NCBI GenBank assembly: GCA_017618195.1
Contig: JAFZUW010000010.1
Location: forward strand, 1-64,000
Direction of reading: 5' to 3'
DNA length: 64,000 nt
From: Lachnospiraceae bacterium
GTDB lineage: Bacteria; Bacillota; Clostridia; Lachnospirales; Lachnospiraceae
Position numbers and translations under genes: made by a program. Positions 52,124 through 60,652 of this stretch are shown one piece after another. The notes beneath the pieces were generated by a model. It had not been told where the DNA came from. It searched no databases and saw nothing but the letters and a program-made list of their open reading frames with translations. The stretch's first letter is position 1. Every line of letters starts with the position of its first letter.

Positions 52124-53071
52124 ATGGGATTAAAACTTGTTAATATCAGCAAATCCTACGGCCTCGGCATCGGAAAGCCCAGAAAGAAGATTCTGGACAA
52201 TGTAAATATGGAAATTCAGGACGGCGAGATGGTTGCGATCGTCGGCCGCAGAGGAAGCGGTAAGACCGCCCTGATGAATATTATGACGGGTCTCTCGAGA
52301 CCGGATTCCGGACATTACCTGATCGACGGTAAGGTGATCGGACTCGGCAGAACCTTTAAGCTTGCAGCGTTCCGTGCAAAGAACTGCGGAATCATTACGA
52401 GAGATCCGCTGCTTGTACCGGATTTGACGCTGTTTGACAATATCACGATGCCGCTGAATCATCGGTTCATGTCGAAGAAGCGGAAGCTCAAGAGAGCGCG
52501 AGAAGTGCTTCGCGGTCTCGGGCTGAAAGGCAAGGGACGCTTCTATCCGACCGAATTTTCCGTGCTTGACCGCCAGAAGATCTGTGCGGGACGCGCCATG
52601 ATCGGCGAGCCGAAGTACATTTTCGCGGATGAACCTACGGGATGTCTTTCCGCAGCGGACCGCGAGCGGTTTATGGACTTCCTTGAGGTCCTGAACAGTG
52701 CGGGATATACGATCATCGTATTTACCTATTCAAAGCGTGTTGCGGCACATTGCCAGAGAATGATTCCTGTTTCCGGCGAGTCTGTTGAAGAACGCGCCGA
52801 GAAGGAAGCGGACGATTTCGCGGAGCATGCAGCCGCGGAAACCGCAGAGGAATCTCCCGAGGAAGCCGAGATTCCGGCGGACGAGGAGACTTCTCCGGAA
52901 GTACACGAAATCCTCGACGAGGATGTGCGTGAAACCGGCCGCGCGGGCAAATCAGACGACTACGATGACGAAGAGCGTTATGCCCGCGGTGAGGAAATGC
53001 CCGATCCGGAGGAGGATCCGGAAGAGCAGCCGAAGCCGGCACGGCGCCGTTCGACTCGCAGAAAACAGTAA
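52124..53071 (+). CDS. ABC ATPase with atypical signature and acidic tail
   Basis: A 315-residue ATPase of the MacB/LolD type, partner of the permease before it. Walker A is GRRGSGKTALMNIM near residues 39-46, Walker B is YIFADEPTG. The signature region, where LSGGQ is expected, reads FSVLDRQKICAGRAM, so the Ser-Gly-Gly core is missing. The H-loop His after FTYSK is also not clear. From about residue 225 a tail of about 90 residues follows, rich in Glu and Asp (EEAEIPADEETSPEVHE), ending in a basic ARRRSTRRKQ. Such a signature suggests slow or regulatory ATP use. ATG 52124 has AGGAGGTG upstream, overlapping the end of the permease. Confidence 0.8.
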   Translation: MGLKLVNISKSYGLGIGKPRKKILDNVNMEIQDGEMVAIVGRRGSGKTALMNIMTGLSRPDSGHYLIDGKVIGLGRTFKLAAFRAKNCGIITRDPLLVPDLTLFDNITMPLNHRFMSKKRKLKRAREVLRGLGLKGKGRFYPTEFSVLDRQKICAGRAMIGEPKYIFADEPTGCLSAADRERFMDFLEVLNSAGYTIIVFTYSKRVAAHCQRMIPVSGESVEERAEKEADDFAEHAAAETAEESPEEAEIPADEETSPEVHEILDEDVRETGRAGKSDDYDDEERYARGEEMPDPEEDPEEQPKPARRRSTRRKQ

Positions 53072-53095
53072 TACTTGTTACCAAGAGGAAACAGA

Positions 53096-54619
53096 ATGCG
53101 TACAGCGAAGAACAATGAGTGGGGAAGAAGCGCAGGCGTGCTTCTTCCCGTCTTTTCTTTGCCCGGTCCTTACGGAATAGGAACCCTGGGCAAAGCAGCC
53201 TATCAGTTTGTGGATTTTCTTAAGGAAATGGGGCACCGGTACTGGCAGGTGCTTCCGGTCGGACCGACGAGTTACGGGGACAGCCCGTACCAGTCGTATT
53301 CCGCATTTGCCGGAAATCCCTACTTTATCGACCTCGATACCTTAAAGGAAGAGGGACTCCTTACGCAGGAGGAGATTAACTCCGGTTATTACGGTACCGA
53401 GCCGCGCTATGTGGATTACGGGGCACAGTTCGGAAGCCGTTACCGCGTGTTAAGAATGGCATTTGCCCGAAGCACATGTGCCGGAACCGACGAGTTTAAG
53501 AAGTTTGAGAAGGAAGCGTCCTACTGGCTCGAGGACTACTGCCTGTTCATGGCGGTCAAAGAGCGGGAAGGCTACGCAAGCTGGCAGAACTGGGAAGAGG
53601 ACGGACTCCGCCTTCACAAAAAGAAGGCTGTTGACGAAGCAAAAGAGGAGCTGAAGGACGAGATCGCGTTCCAGAAGTTCCTGCAGTTTACGTTTTTCAA
53701 GCAGTGGCACAAGCTTCGCGCATATGCGAACGAGCAGGGAGTGGAGATCATCGGAGATATTCCGCTTTATGTTTCGATGGACAGCGCCGATACATGGGCG
53801 CACAGCGAGCTGTTCGATCTGGACGTGGACCATAACGCGGAGAACATTGCGGGAGTTCCGCCGGATGCGTTCTCCGAGGACGGTCAGCGCTGGGGCAATC
53901 CGTTATACCGCTGGGACGTAATGGAACAGAAGGATTTCAAGTGGTGGCGCGAGCGCATGAAGGCGACCGCGGCGCTTTATGACGTGATCCGGATCGACCA
54001 TTTTATCGGAATCGTGAATTACTGGTCGATTCCCGTGAAATGTAAGACCGCGAAGGGCGGCAAATGGAAGAAAGGTCCCGGTGAGAAGCTGACAAAGGTG
54101 ATCGATGAGTCCGTCAAGGGCGCGAAGATCATTGCGGAAGACCTCGGCGTACTGACGAAACCGGTAAAGGATCTGATCGAAAAATGCGGCTACCCGGGCA
54201 TGAAGGTGCTTGAGTTCGGCGTTGCCGGAGACTCCTCAAACGGATATCTGATGCACAATTATCAGAATCCGAACTGTATCGCTTATGTCGGAACGCATGA
54301 CAACGAGACGCTTGCCGGATTTCTTGCGGGCCGCGAAGAGTGGGAGATCAACTGGATGATGGGCTACTTCGGCATCCTGAAGAAGGAAGAGCTGCATGAT
54401 CAGATGATCCGCAAGCTTTACGAGAGCATCGCGAACGTCGTAATCATTCAGATGCAGGATTTCCTCCATCTCGACAACTCCTGCCGGATCAACCACCCCG
54501 CCACGATCGGGACGAACTGGCAGTGGCGTATGCTTCCCGGCGAAACGGATAAGGTCGACAAGGGCTATTACCGCTGGGTTTGCGAGATGTTCTCAAGGTT
54601 ATCGGAAAAAGAAAAGTAG
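53096..54619 (+). CDS. malQ: 4-alpha-glucanotransferase (amylomaltase, GH77)
   Basis: A 507-residue cytoplasmic enzyme that moves alpha-1,4-glucan segments between malto-oligosaccharides. GH77 signs are RSAGVLLPVFSLPGPYGIG, WQVLPVGPTSYGDSPYQSYS, IIGDIPLYVSMDSADTWAHS, VAGVPPDAFSEDGQRWGNPLY-like text (here IAGVPPDAFSEDGQRWG), VIRIDHFIG with the catalytic Asp, IIAEDLGVLT with the Glu, and YVGTHDNETLAGF. ATG 53096 has AGAGGAAACAG upstream; a TTG at 53075 in frame is less likely. It may be transcribed with the ABC genes before it. Its end overlaps the minus-strand gene by 21 bases. Confidence 0.95.
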   Translation: MRTAKNNEWGRSAGVLLPVFSLPGPYGIGTLGKAAYQFVDFLKEMGHRYWQVLPVGPTSYGDSPYQSYSAFAGNPYFIDLDTLKEEGLLTQEEINSGYYGTEPRYVDYGAQFGSRYRVLRMAFARSTCAGTDEFKKFEKEASYWLEDYCLFMAVKEREGYASWQNWEEDGLRLHKKKAVDEAKEELKDEIAFQKFLQFTFFKQWHKLRAYANEQGVEIIGDIPLYVSMDSADTWAHSELFDLDVDHNAENIAGVPPDAFSEDGQRWGNPLYRWDVMEQKDFKWWRERMKATAALYDVIRIDHFIGIVNYWSIPVKCKTAKGGKWKKGPGEKLTKVIDESVKGAKIIAEDLGVLTKPVKDLIEKCGYPGMKVLEFGVAGDSSNGYLMHNYQNPNCIAYVGTHDNETLAGFLAGREEWEINWMMGYFGILKKEELHDQMIRKLYESIANVVIIQMQDFLHLDNSCRINHPATIGTNWQWRMLPGETDKVDKGYYRWVCEMFSRLSEKEK

Positions 54620-55039
54620 ATAGACCAAAACGCCGAAAGCAATTCCGGCGAAGAAACCGAAGATGATCGTGATGAGCGAGATGGGATCGAACAGACGCCC
54701 GTTTCGCTCATTTAAAAAGACGTGACAGCGCCGCTTCGGGTTATAGAAATAGGAACGGAAGATTCCTTCCTCCGGAAAGATGCAGGGGTATTCCGTTCCG
54801 TCAACGTCATAAAAGGCGACTTCGTACCAGCCCTTTTCATCGGCAAAACCGATCCGCGTAAAATGCGCCTCCCTGCGCCGCATGAAGATGAGCCGGACCA
54901 GGCAGACCGAGAAGAACAGCACAAGAATCGCGGAAAGAAGCAGCAAAAGACCGGCGCCGCCGATCAATACGATGTCGATGCGCCCTAAAATAAGACATGC
55001 CGTAATAACTACGATCAAAAGAAATATAACAGTGCTCAC
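54599..55039 (-). CDS. Small membrane protein, DUF3592-like
   Basis: A 146-residue protein with two N-terminal helices (VIFLLIVVITACLILGRIDI and LLLLLSAILVLFFSVCLV), an outer or cytoplasmic beta-rich middle (KGWYEVAFYDVDGTEYPCIF, YNPKRRCHVFLNERNG) and a C-terminal helix (IIFGFFAGIAFGVLVYLLFF). The middle looks like the DUF3592 family, whose function is unknown. I place the start at GTG 55037-55039, because AAAGGAG lies five bases before it. ATG at 55061-55063 is in frame but has only a weak site. The gene is divergent from the hydrolase at 55157 and convergent with malQ. Confidence 0.65.
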   Translation of the reverse strand: MSTVIFLLIVVITACLILGRIDIVLIGGAGLLLLLSAILVLFFSVCLVRLIFMRRREAHFTRIGFADEKGWYEVAFYDVDGTEYPCIFPEEGIFRSYFYNPKRRCHVFLNERNGRLFDPISLITIIFGFFAGIAFGVLVYLLFFFR

Positions 55040-55156
55040 AGCGGCTCCTTTCCACAGTTCCATGTCTGCTTCCGTATTCAGTATACCATGCGGACGTGCC
55101 GGCTGACAAGGGAACGCCGCGGAGCGCAGCCGTAAAGAAAGAGAGGGATTAAGACC

Positions 55157-55981
55157 GTGATCATAAGAACTCTGATCGAAGACACAAACGGAACTTTGCC
55201 GGTAAAGGCGGAGCACGGGCTTTCGTTTCTTGCGGAAACGAAGACGCACCGGTACCTTCTCGATACCGGAGCGTCCGACAGGACATGGGACAATGCCGAC
55301 ACGCTCGGGGAAAATGTAACGGATGTCGACGCAGTCGTTCTGAGCCATGGACATTATGACCATACCGGCGGCCTTATGGGGCTTGTAAGACGCGGCTACC
55401 GCGGCCCGGTTTACATGCGAGACAATGCGGACCTGCCGTATTACAATCTTCGCGAGTACGAAAAGTACATCGGGATTGATCCGGAAATCCGGAAACTTCC
55501 GGGTCTCGTGCTGACGCCGCGGGAGGGCATTACGAAGACTGATGAAACGCTTTCACTGTTTTCAGGCGTGAGCGGGACCCGATTTGAGCCCGAAGGCAAC
55601 CGGACGCTTTATGAAAAGAAAGACGGTCAGTTTATTAAAGACTCGTTTGAACACGAGCAGTATGCGGCTCTCACCGAAGACTCAAAATCGATACTGATCT
55701 CCGGCTGCGCGCACAAAGGGATCGTCAACATTCTCGAGCGTTACCGGGAATTGTACGGCTCCTATCCCGATGCTGTTGTGAGCGGCTTCCATATGATGAA
55801 CGCGGACGGTTATGATGAAGCAGCGATTAAGCGGATCCGTGAGGTTGCCGAGGTACTCGCGGCGACGGGCGTGACCTTTTTCACGGGACACTGCACCGGA
55901 ATTCCGGCGTATGAAGAGATGAAGCCGGTTCTTCGGGACAGGCTTGTCTATCTGCATGCGGGCGACCGTGTTGAGTTATAA
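55157..55981 (+). CDS. MBL-fold metal-dependent hydrolase (COG1237-like)
   Basis: A 274-residue cytoplasmic metallo-beta-lactamase-fold protein. LSHGHYDHTGG near residue 63 is the HxHxDH site. GCAHKGIVNIL and GFHMM supply further His ligands, and FTGHCTG the last one. This arrangement fits the COG1237 group, which includes an archaeal enzyme of the methanopterin pathway; in bacteria the role is not established. The start is GTG 55157, with GAGAGGG about ten bases upstream. It is monocistronic with a strong terminator behind. Confidence 0.85.
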   Translation: MIIRTLIEDTNGTLPVKAEHGLSFLAETKTHRYLLDTGASDRTWDNADTLGENVTDVDAVVLSHGHYDHTGGLMGLVRRGYRGPVYMRDNADLPYYNLREYEKYIGIDPEIRKLPGLVLTPREGITKTDETLSLFSGVSGTRFEPEGNRTLYEKKDGQFIKDSFEHEQYAALTEDSKSILISGCAHKGIVNILERYRELYGSYPDAVVSGFHMMNADGYDEAAIKRIREVAEVLAATGVTFFTGHCTGIPAYEEMKPVLRDRLVYLHAGDRVEL

Positions 55982-56002
55982 AAAATTACCGCAAAAGAAT
56001 TC

Positions 56003-56032
56003 AGCGGAATCCCCACGGATTCCGCTTTTTTT
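56003..56032 (+). terminator. Terminator after the COG1237-like gene
   Basis: AGCGGAATCC, loop CCAC, GGATTCCGCT, then a T run: a perfect 10-bp stem. Confidence 0.93.
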
Positions 56033-56084
56033 GATATAATGGAACGAAGAATAAAGGGTTTTAAGATAATTTGATATTTTTTCC

Positions 56085-56121
56085 GGAAAATGCGGCGAAA
56101 AAACGGCACATTTTCCGTCTA
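56085..56121 (+). promoter_or_regulatory. Inverted repeat and possible ECF -10 before the second sigma gene
   Basis: GGAAAATG (56085-56092) and CATTTTCC (56109-56116) form an inverted repeat, extendable with mismatches to 13 bases per arm. CGTCTA at 56116-56121 resembles an ECF-type -10 box, but no convincing -35 sits 16-17 bases upstream. A TG-TATAAT extended -10 at 56032-56040 may be the housekeeping promoter. Confidence 0.45.
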
Positions 56122-56151
56122 AAGGACAGAAGAGCAAAGGAGGGAACCTAA

Positions 56152-56688
56152 ATGGACAACGGTGCAAGTAGCTACCGCCGTTTCCTGGACGGTGACGATG
56201 AGGGACTCCGCAGGATCATCGATTTGTATTATGACGGACTGGCGCTTTATCTGAACGCCTATCTGAATAATCTTACGGATGCCGAGGACTGTGCCGAGGA
56301 AGCCATGATTGTTCTGGCGACCAAAAAACCGCGATTCGCGGGAAGGTCGTCTTTTAAGACATGGCTTTATACAATCGGACGTAATCTGGCAATTGACCGG
56401 ATCCGGTGCAAACCGCCGGAAACGGAGCCTTTGTCGGAGGATCTCAGATGTTACGGATACGGTGAGGGGAACGCCGAAGCGATTCTTGTCGAGCGGGAAG
56501 AACGGGAACGGTTAACGAGCGCAATGAATGATCTGCGTCCGGAATACCGGAAGGTTCTGACGCTTAAGTTTTACGAAGGAATGGAACTCAGTGAGATAGC
56601 AGGAGTCATGGGAAAGTCTTCGGCCGGAATCTATCATCTTTTTGAGCGCGCCAAAAAGTCGCTTCGTATGAAGTTAGAGAATAGATAA
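56152..56688 (+). CDS. ECF-type RNA polymerase sigma factor
   Basis: A 178-residue sigma factor with region 2 (about residues 15-80; DAEDCAEEAMIVLATKK and FKTWLYTIGRNLAIDRIR) and region 4 (about 120-170; LRPEYRKVLTLKFYEGMELS and SSAGIYHLFERAKKSL). It differs clearly from the sigma factor at 20109. The next gene, 44 bases on, encodes a membrane protein whose outer part is a sugar-binding domain; I infer that this is its anti-sigma factor. AAAGGAGGG precedes ATG 56152. Confidence 0.9.
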   Translation: MDNGASSYRRFLDGDDEGLRRIIDLYYDGLALYLNAYLNNLTDAEDCAEEAMIVLATKKPRFAGRSSFKTWLYTIGRNLAIDRIRCKPPETEPLSEDLRCYGYGEGNAEAILVEREERERLTSAMNDLRPEYRKVLTLKFYEGMELSEIAGVMGKSSAGIYHLFERAKKSLRMKLENR

Positions 56689-56732
56689 GGGAAGGAGGAA
56701 AGACCGATACCTTATAAAGTCGGAGGAAGAAT

Positions 56733-58241
56733 ATGAGAGATCATGACGAAGTGTTCCGGAGAGTGATGAAAGCAAAGGAACAGTACGAACAACAGGAAAA
56801 GGAGAAAAAAATGTTTAAGCTTTCGAAGAGTGTGCCGGGTGGGGGCGCACGGTATAAGAAAGAAGGACGAAAGTCCTCTAAGCTGTTTGTGTGGGGAATG
56901 CGTGCCGCAGCCGCATTGCTGTGGGTTGTGCTGATCGGCGGAACCGCAGCCGCCGTATATTACGGAGTAAAGAATAAGAACGGAAAAGGCCCCCTTTCCG
57001 GCGGAAACCCGACGGAACAGGTGAGCAATACACCGGCCGGAAACGCCGCAGACACAACGCTTACGCTGTGGTGTACTGCCGCGGAGGGCTCATACGACAA
57101 GGTGGCGTTTGATCGGGCGATTGCCGAGATGCGGGTGAAATATCCGAATATTGAACTTCGGAAGGAAGCCTGTAATGAACCGGAATTAATAATGAAGGTT
57201 AAAAATGCACTTCAGCAGGGAACGGCGCCCGACATCTTCTGGGTGGGGGACGACTATTCTCTTGACAATATGGCTGCGCTCGGACAGGTATACTGTTTAG
57301 ACGGCGCATATGCGGACTTTGCGGATGCTTTGTCCGGAGTGATGTGCGGACCCGTTACGTATAACGGACATCTGTACGGCGTTCCGTATACATTGAACAC
57401 CGGAGTTCTTTATGTAAACAGGGAAGTGCTTCTTGCGGCCGGCATAGACGCGGTTCCTTCCACTTATGATGAACTGATCGCGTGCTGCGATACATTATGC
57501 CAAAACGGTGTGGTTCCGTTCGGGTGTGCAACGGGACATTATTCGGAATGGTGCATGAGCGAGTTTCTCGAGCAGCTGATCATCAAGAATGCCGGAACTT
57601 CGGCGCTTGAAGCAATCTATCGGAATGACGCATCCTGGCAGAACCCGGCTATTGCGGAAGCGATTGATGAATATGAGGAATATGTCAGGAAAGGATATCT
57701 TCCTTCTGCTGATGCCAATCTCGAAAACGAAGATGTAAAGGCAGGTTTTATGAGCGGCAATTATGCATTCTTTGTGGGCGGGAGCTGGTACTGTAAGGAT
57801 TTTGCGGAAAGCGGATGTGATATTGTTGCAGTTGAGTTTCCTGTGATGGACAGTACAAATGCAGGTGCCGGCCAGTTCCTCTGCGGATCGAACGGAATCC
57901 TTGCAGTGAACAACAGTTCTGCGAACAAGGAACTTGCAGCGCAGTACGCGATGGAACTGGCGCAGCTTGTTTCAAAGTATATTTATCTTGACGGTATGGG
58001 ACTTCCGGCATGGAAGGTGAATTACGAAGTGAGCGGTGTAAATGCACTTTCCGTACAGGTTGTGGGAATGCTCCGGCAGGCTGACGGCCTTGTCCTTTTC
58101 AGCGATCACGTGATGGATACCGATACGCAAATAACATATATGAATCTGATCCGCAGGGCTTATAACCGCGAAATTAACGGCGCGGCATTTACCGCGGCCA
58201 TGGATGCGTTTCGAGCGGAGCAGAATGAAAGCGAAGAATAA
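56733..58241 (+). CDS. Membrane protein fusing an anti-sigma-like start to a sugar-binding domain
   Basis: A 502-residue protein. Residues 1-50 are charged and cytoplasmic (MRDHDEVFRRVMKAKEQYEQ). A single helix follows near 52-80 (AAAALLWVVLIGGTAAAVYY), then a Gly/Asn/Thr linker, and from about residue 108 to the end a complete extracellular solute-binding family 1 domain: TLTLWCTAAEGSYDK, GTAPDIFWVGDDYSLDNMAA, NGHLYGVPYTLNTGVLYVNR, GNYAFFVGGSWYCKDF. There is no lipobox, so it is anchored by the helix, N terminus inside. It follows an ECF sigma gene by 44 bases and no permease gene is adjacent. I infer a one-step sensor: sugar binding outside releases or holds the sigma factor inside. A plain membrane-anchored transporter component is the alternative. 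GGAGGAAG precedes ATG 56733. Confidence 0.8.
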   Translation: MRDHDEVFRRVMKAKEQYEQQEKEKKMFKLSKSVPGGGARYKKEGRKSSKLFVWGMRAAAALLWVVLIGGTAAAVYYGVKNKNGKGPLSGGNPTEQVSNTPAGNAADTTLTLWCTAAEGSYDKVAFDRAIAEMRVKYPNIELRKEACNEPELIMKVKNALQQGTAPDIFWVGDDYSLDNMAALGQVYCLDGAYADFADALSGVMCGPVTYNGHLYGVPYTLNTGVLYVNREVLLAAGIDAVPSTYDELIACCDTLCQNGVVPFGCATGHYSEWCMSEFLEQLIIKNAGTSALEAIYRNDASWQNPAIAEAIDEYEEYVRKGYLPSADANLENEDVKAGFMSGNYAFFVGGSWYCKDFAESGCDIVAVEFPVMDSTNAGAGQFLCGSNGILAVNNSSANKELAAQYAMELAQLVSKYIYLDGMGLPAWKVNYEVSGVNALSVQVVGMLRQADGLVLFSDHVMDTDTQITYMNLIRRAYNREINGAAFTAAMDAFRAEQNESEE

Positions 58242-58271
58242 GATTTTCCATCGAAAAAGCGAAATAGGTTA

Positions 58272-58299
58272 TTGACAATCGGCAGATATGTGATAGAAT
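58272..58299 (+). promoter_or_regulatory. Promoter of the MarR/ABC exporter operon
   Basis: TTGACA (58272-58277), 16 bases, TAGAAT (58294-58299). The -10 box touches the first operator palindrome. Confidence 0.75.
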
Positions 58300-58325
58300 T
58301 AACGCGTTAATTGTTAACGCGTTAA
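58299..58325. promoter_or_regulatory. Doubled MarR operator
   Basis: TTAACGCGTTAA occurs twice, at 58299-58310 and 58314-58325, separated by TTG. Each is a perfect 12-base palindrome. The spacing is 15 bases. Its place at the transcription start suggests autorepression by the MarR protein encoded next. Confidence 0.85.
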
Positions 58326-58380
58326 TTTTTTGCCGTGATTTCGGTAACGGCAGGAAAGAAAACCTCGGAAAGGAGCGGCT

Positions 58381-58824
58381 ATGGCAGAAAGACATTCGTC
58401 AACGGATATCGTTCAGACCTTCTGTGCAACCGACCGGGCGCACCGCGCGGCCGTGGAAAGCCAGCTGGCGACTCTCGGCATCCACCGGAGCCAGCATATG
58501 ATGCTGATGTATCTCTATCATTGCGAGAACATCCCGTCACAGGCGGAAATGGCGAAGGCGTTCGGAATCAGTCCGGCTGCGGTTACGGGGACGATTCAGA
58601 AGTTAGAAAAAGCCGGTTTTATTGAGCGGACCATGAAGAACGGCCGCGAAAAGGAAATCGCGGTTTCCGAAACCGGGCGCGCGATCGTAGAGCGTACGAA
58701 GAAGATTTTCGGCGATCTGGACGATGCGATGTGCGCGGGAATATCCGACGAGGAGCTCGAATCCTTTATGGAAGTGCTTCTTCGGATGCAGGGCAACCTG
58801 CGAGCGCTGATCGCGTCGGAATAA
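58381..58824 (+). CDS. MarR-family transcriptional regulator
   Basis: A 147-residue winged-helix repressor. SQAEMAKAFGISPAAVTGTI (recognition helix region, residues about 50-72) and the wing ERTMKNGREKEIAVSETGRA match the MarR family. N- and C-terminal helices would form the dimer. It should bind the doubled palindrome upstream and control itself and the two exporter genes that follow, in response to a small ligand, often a drug or a phenolic compound. AAAGGAG precedes ATG 58381. Confidence 0.93.
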   Translation: MAERHSSTDIVQTFCATDRAHRAAVESQLATLGIHRSQHMMLMYLYHCENIPSQAEMAKAFGISPAAVTGTIQKLEKAGFIERTMKNGREKEIAVSETGRAIVERTKKIFGDLDDAMCAGISDEELESFMEVLLRMQGNLRALIASE

Positions 58825-58872
58825 AAAAGCAGTTTACCGGGATTGCCCCGGAAAGAAAGGAACACATTTTAT

Positions 58873-60648
58873 ATGAAATGGTCGAAGTACATTAAGCCCT
58901 ATGCGGCGTTCTTCATCCTCGGCCCGCTTTGCATGATCGTCGAAGTAATCGGTGAACTTGTAATGCCGAAGCTTCTCGCGGTCGTGATCAACGGCGCCAA
59001 GTATGAGACGCTTACTTACGGAACAAGTCTGGGCATCATGGGATTGATGATCTTAACGGCAATCATCATGATGGCAGGCGGTATCGGCGGAGCTTATTTC
59101 GCATCGAAAGCATCCGTCAGCTTCGCGGCAGATCTGCGCGCGGACGGTTACCGCCGTATCCAGCAGTATTCCTTTGCCAACATCGACAAATTCTCCACCG
59201 GTTCTTTGGTGACGCGTCTTACGAACGACATCACGCAGGTGCAGAACATGATCAACATGGGACTCCGTATGGCGCTCCGCGCGCCCGGCATGATGATCGG
59301 CGCGCTTATCATGGCGATCATTCTGAATCCGCCGCTGTCGGTCGTATTTGCCGTATCGATCCCGGTTATGCTGCTTGTGGTAGGCGGCATCATCTTAACC
59401 GGTTTCCCGAGATTCGGCCGCGTTCAGAAGAAAGTGGACGCGCTGAACTCCAACGTGCAGGAAAATGTAACCAACGTCCGCGTTGTAAAGAGCTTCGTCC
59501 GCGAGGACTTTGAAACGGAGAAATTCCATGAATCGAATGCAAACCTGAAAGCGGCGGGTATTTCCGCGGCAAAGGTTATGATCTTCATGTCTCCGGTAAT
59601 GACGCTTTTCATGAACGGAACCATCATCGCGGTCGTACTGCTCGGCGGACCGATGGTTCTCGATGAAGCCAACGATTTCATGATCGGCGACCTGTCGGCA
59701 TTCCTTACGTATGTTACGCAGATTCTATCCTCTCTTGTAATGGTAACGTTCATGCTGATGTTCAGCTCGCGTGCGCTTGCTTCCGCAAAGCGTATCCGCG
59801 AGGTTATGGAAGAGCCGCTCGATCTGACCGATACCGACGCGAAGTGCAAGGATCTTGAGGTACAGCGCGGCGACATTACCTTTAAGAACGTATCGTTCCG
59901 TTACTATAAGAACAGTGAGGAGAAGGTCCTCAACAATATCAACCTCGAAATTCCCGCCGGTTCCACGGTCGGCATCATCGGTTCCACGGGCTGCGGCAAG
60001 ACGACGCTTGTGTCGATGATCCCGAGACTGTACGACTGCGACGAGGGCGAAGTGCTTGTGGACGGCGTCAACGTCCGCGACTACTCGCTTTACAACCTCC
60101 GCGAAGGCGTTTCCATGGTTCTTCAGAAGAATACGCTCTTCTCCGGAACGGTAGCGGAGAACCTCCGCTGGGGTAATGAGAATGCCACCGACGAGGAGAT
60201 CAAGCGCATGGCGGAGTACGCCCAGGCCGACAAATTTGTCTCCTCCTTCAAGGACGGCTACGACTCCCAGATCGAGCAGGGCGGCACGAACGTATCCGGC
60301 GGCCAGAAGCAGCGTCTGTGTATCGCAAGAGCACTCCTGAAGAAGCCTAAGATCCTGATTCTGGACGATTCGACGAGCGCCGTTGATACGGCGACCGAAG
60401 CACAGATCCGTAAGGCATTTTCCGATAAGGAAACGCCGATCATAGGAGAGGCGGATCCGTATACCGAGAATCTCCGCAAGGCGACCAAGCTGATCATTGC
60501 GCAGCGTATCAGCTCCGTGCAGGATGCCGATACGATCGTCGTTATGGATGACGGTGTGATCACCGGTATGGGAACCCATGACGAGCTGCTTGCAAACAAC
60601 ACCGAGTACCGTGAAATTTACGAGTCTCAGACGGGAAAGGGGGCGTGA
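58873..60648 (+). CDS. ABC exporter half-transporter A
   Basis: A 591-residue fused membrane/ATPase protein of the multidrug exporter (MdlB/YheI) kind. Six membrane helices occupy residues 1-310. The ATPase has GSTGCGKTTLVSMI (Walker A), NVSGGQKQRLCIARALL (signature) and ILILDDSTSAVDTATEAQI with Asp in place of the catalytic Glu. The D-loop and switch are separated by about 13 extra residues (SDKETPIIGEADPYTENLRK), and the switch reads AQRIS, without His. So its site is probably the degenerate one of a heterodimer. It pairs with the next gene. The start ATG 58873 is 12 bases from AAAGG; a TTG at 58843 is less likely. Confidence 0.88.
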   Translation: MKWSKYIKPYAAFFILGPLCMIVEVIGELVMPKLLAVVINGAKYETLTYGTSLGIMGLMILTAIIMMAGGIGGAYFASKASVSFAADLRADGYRRIQQYSFANIDKFSTGSLVTRLTNDITQVQNMINMGLRMALRAPGMMIGALIMAIILNPPLSVVFAVSIPVMLLVVGGIILTGFPRFGRVQKKVDALNSNVQENVTNVRVVKSFVREDFETEKFHESNANLKAAGISAAKVMIFMSPVMTLFMNGTIIAVVLLGGPMVLDEANDFMIGDLSAFLTYVTQILSSLVMVTFMLMFSSRALASAKRIREVMEEPLDLTDTDAKCKDLEVQRGDITFKNVSFRYYKNSEEKVLNNINLEIPAGSTVGIIGSTGCGKTTLVSMIPRLYDCDEGEVLVDGVNVRDYSLYNLREGVSMVLQKNTLFSGTVAENLRWGNENATDEEIKRMAEYAQADKFVSSFKDGYDSQIEQGGTNVSGGQKQRLCIARALLKKPKILILDDSTSAVDTATEAQIRKAFSDKETPIIGEADPYTENLRKATKLIIAQRISSVQDADTIVVMDDGVITGMGTHDELLANNTEYREIYESQTGKGA

Positions 60649-60652
60649 GCAA

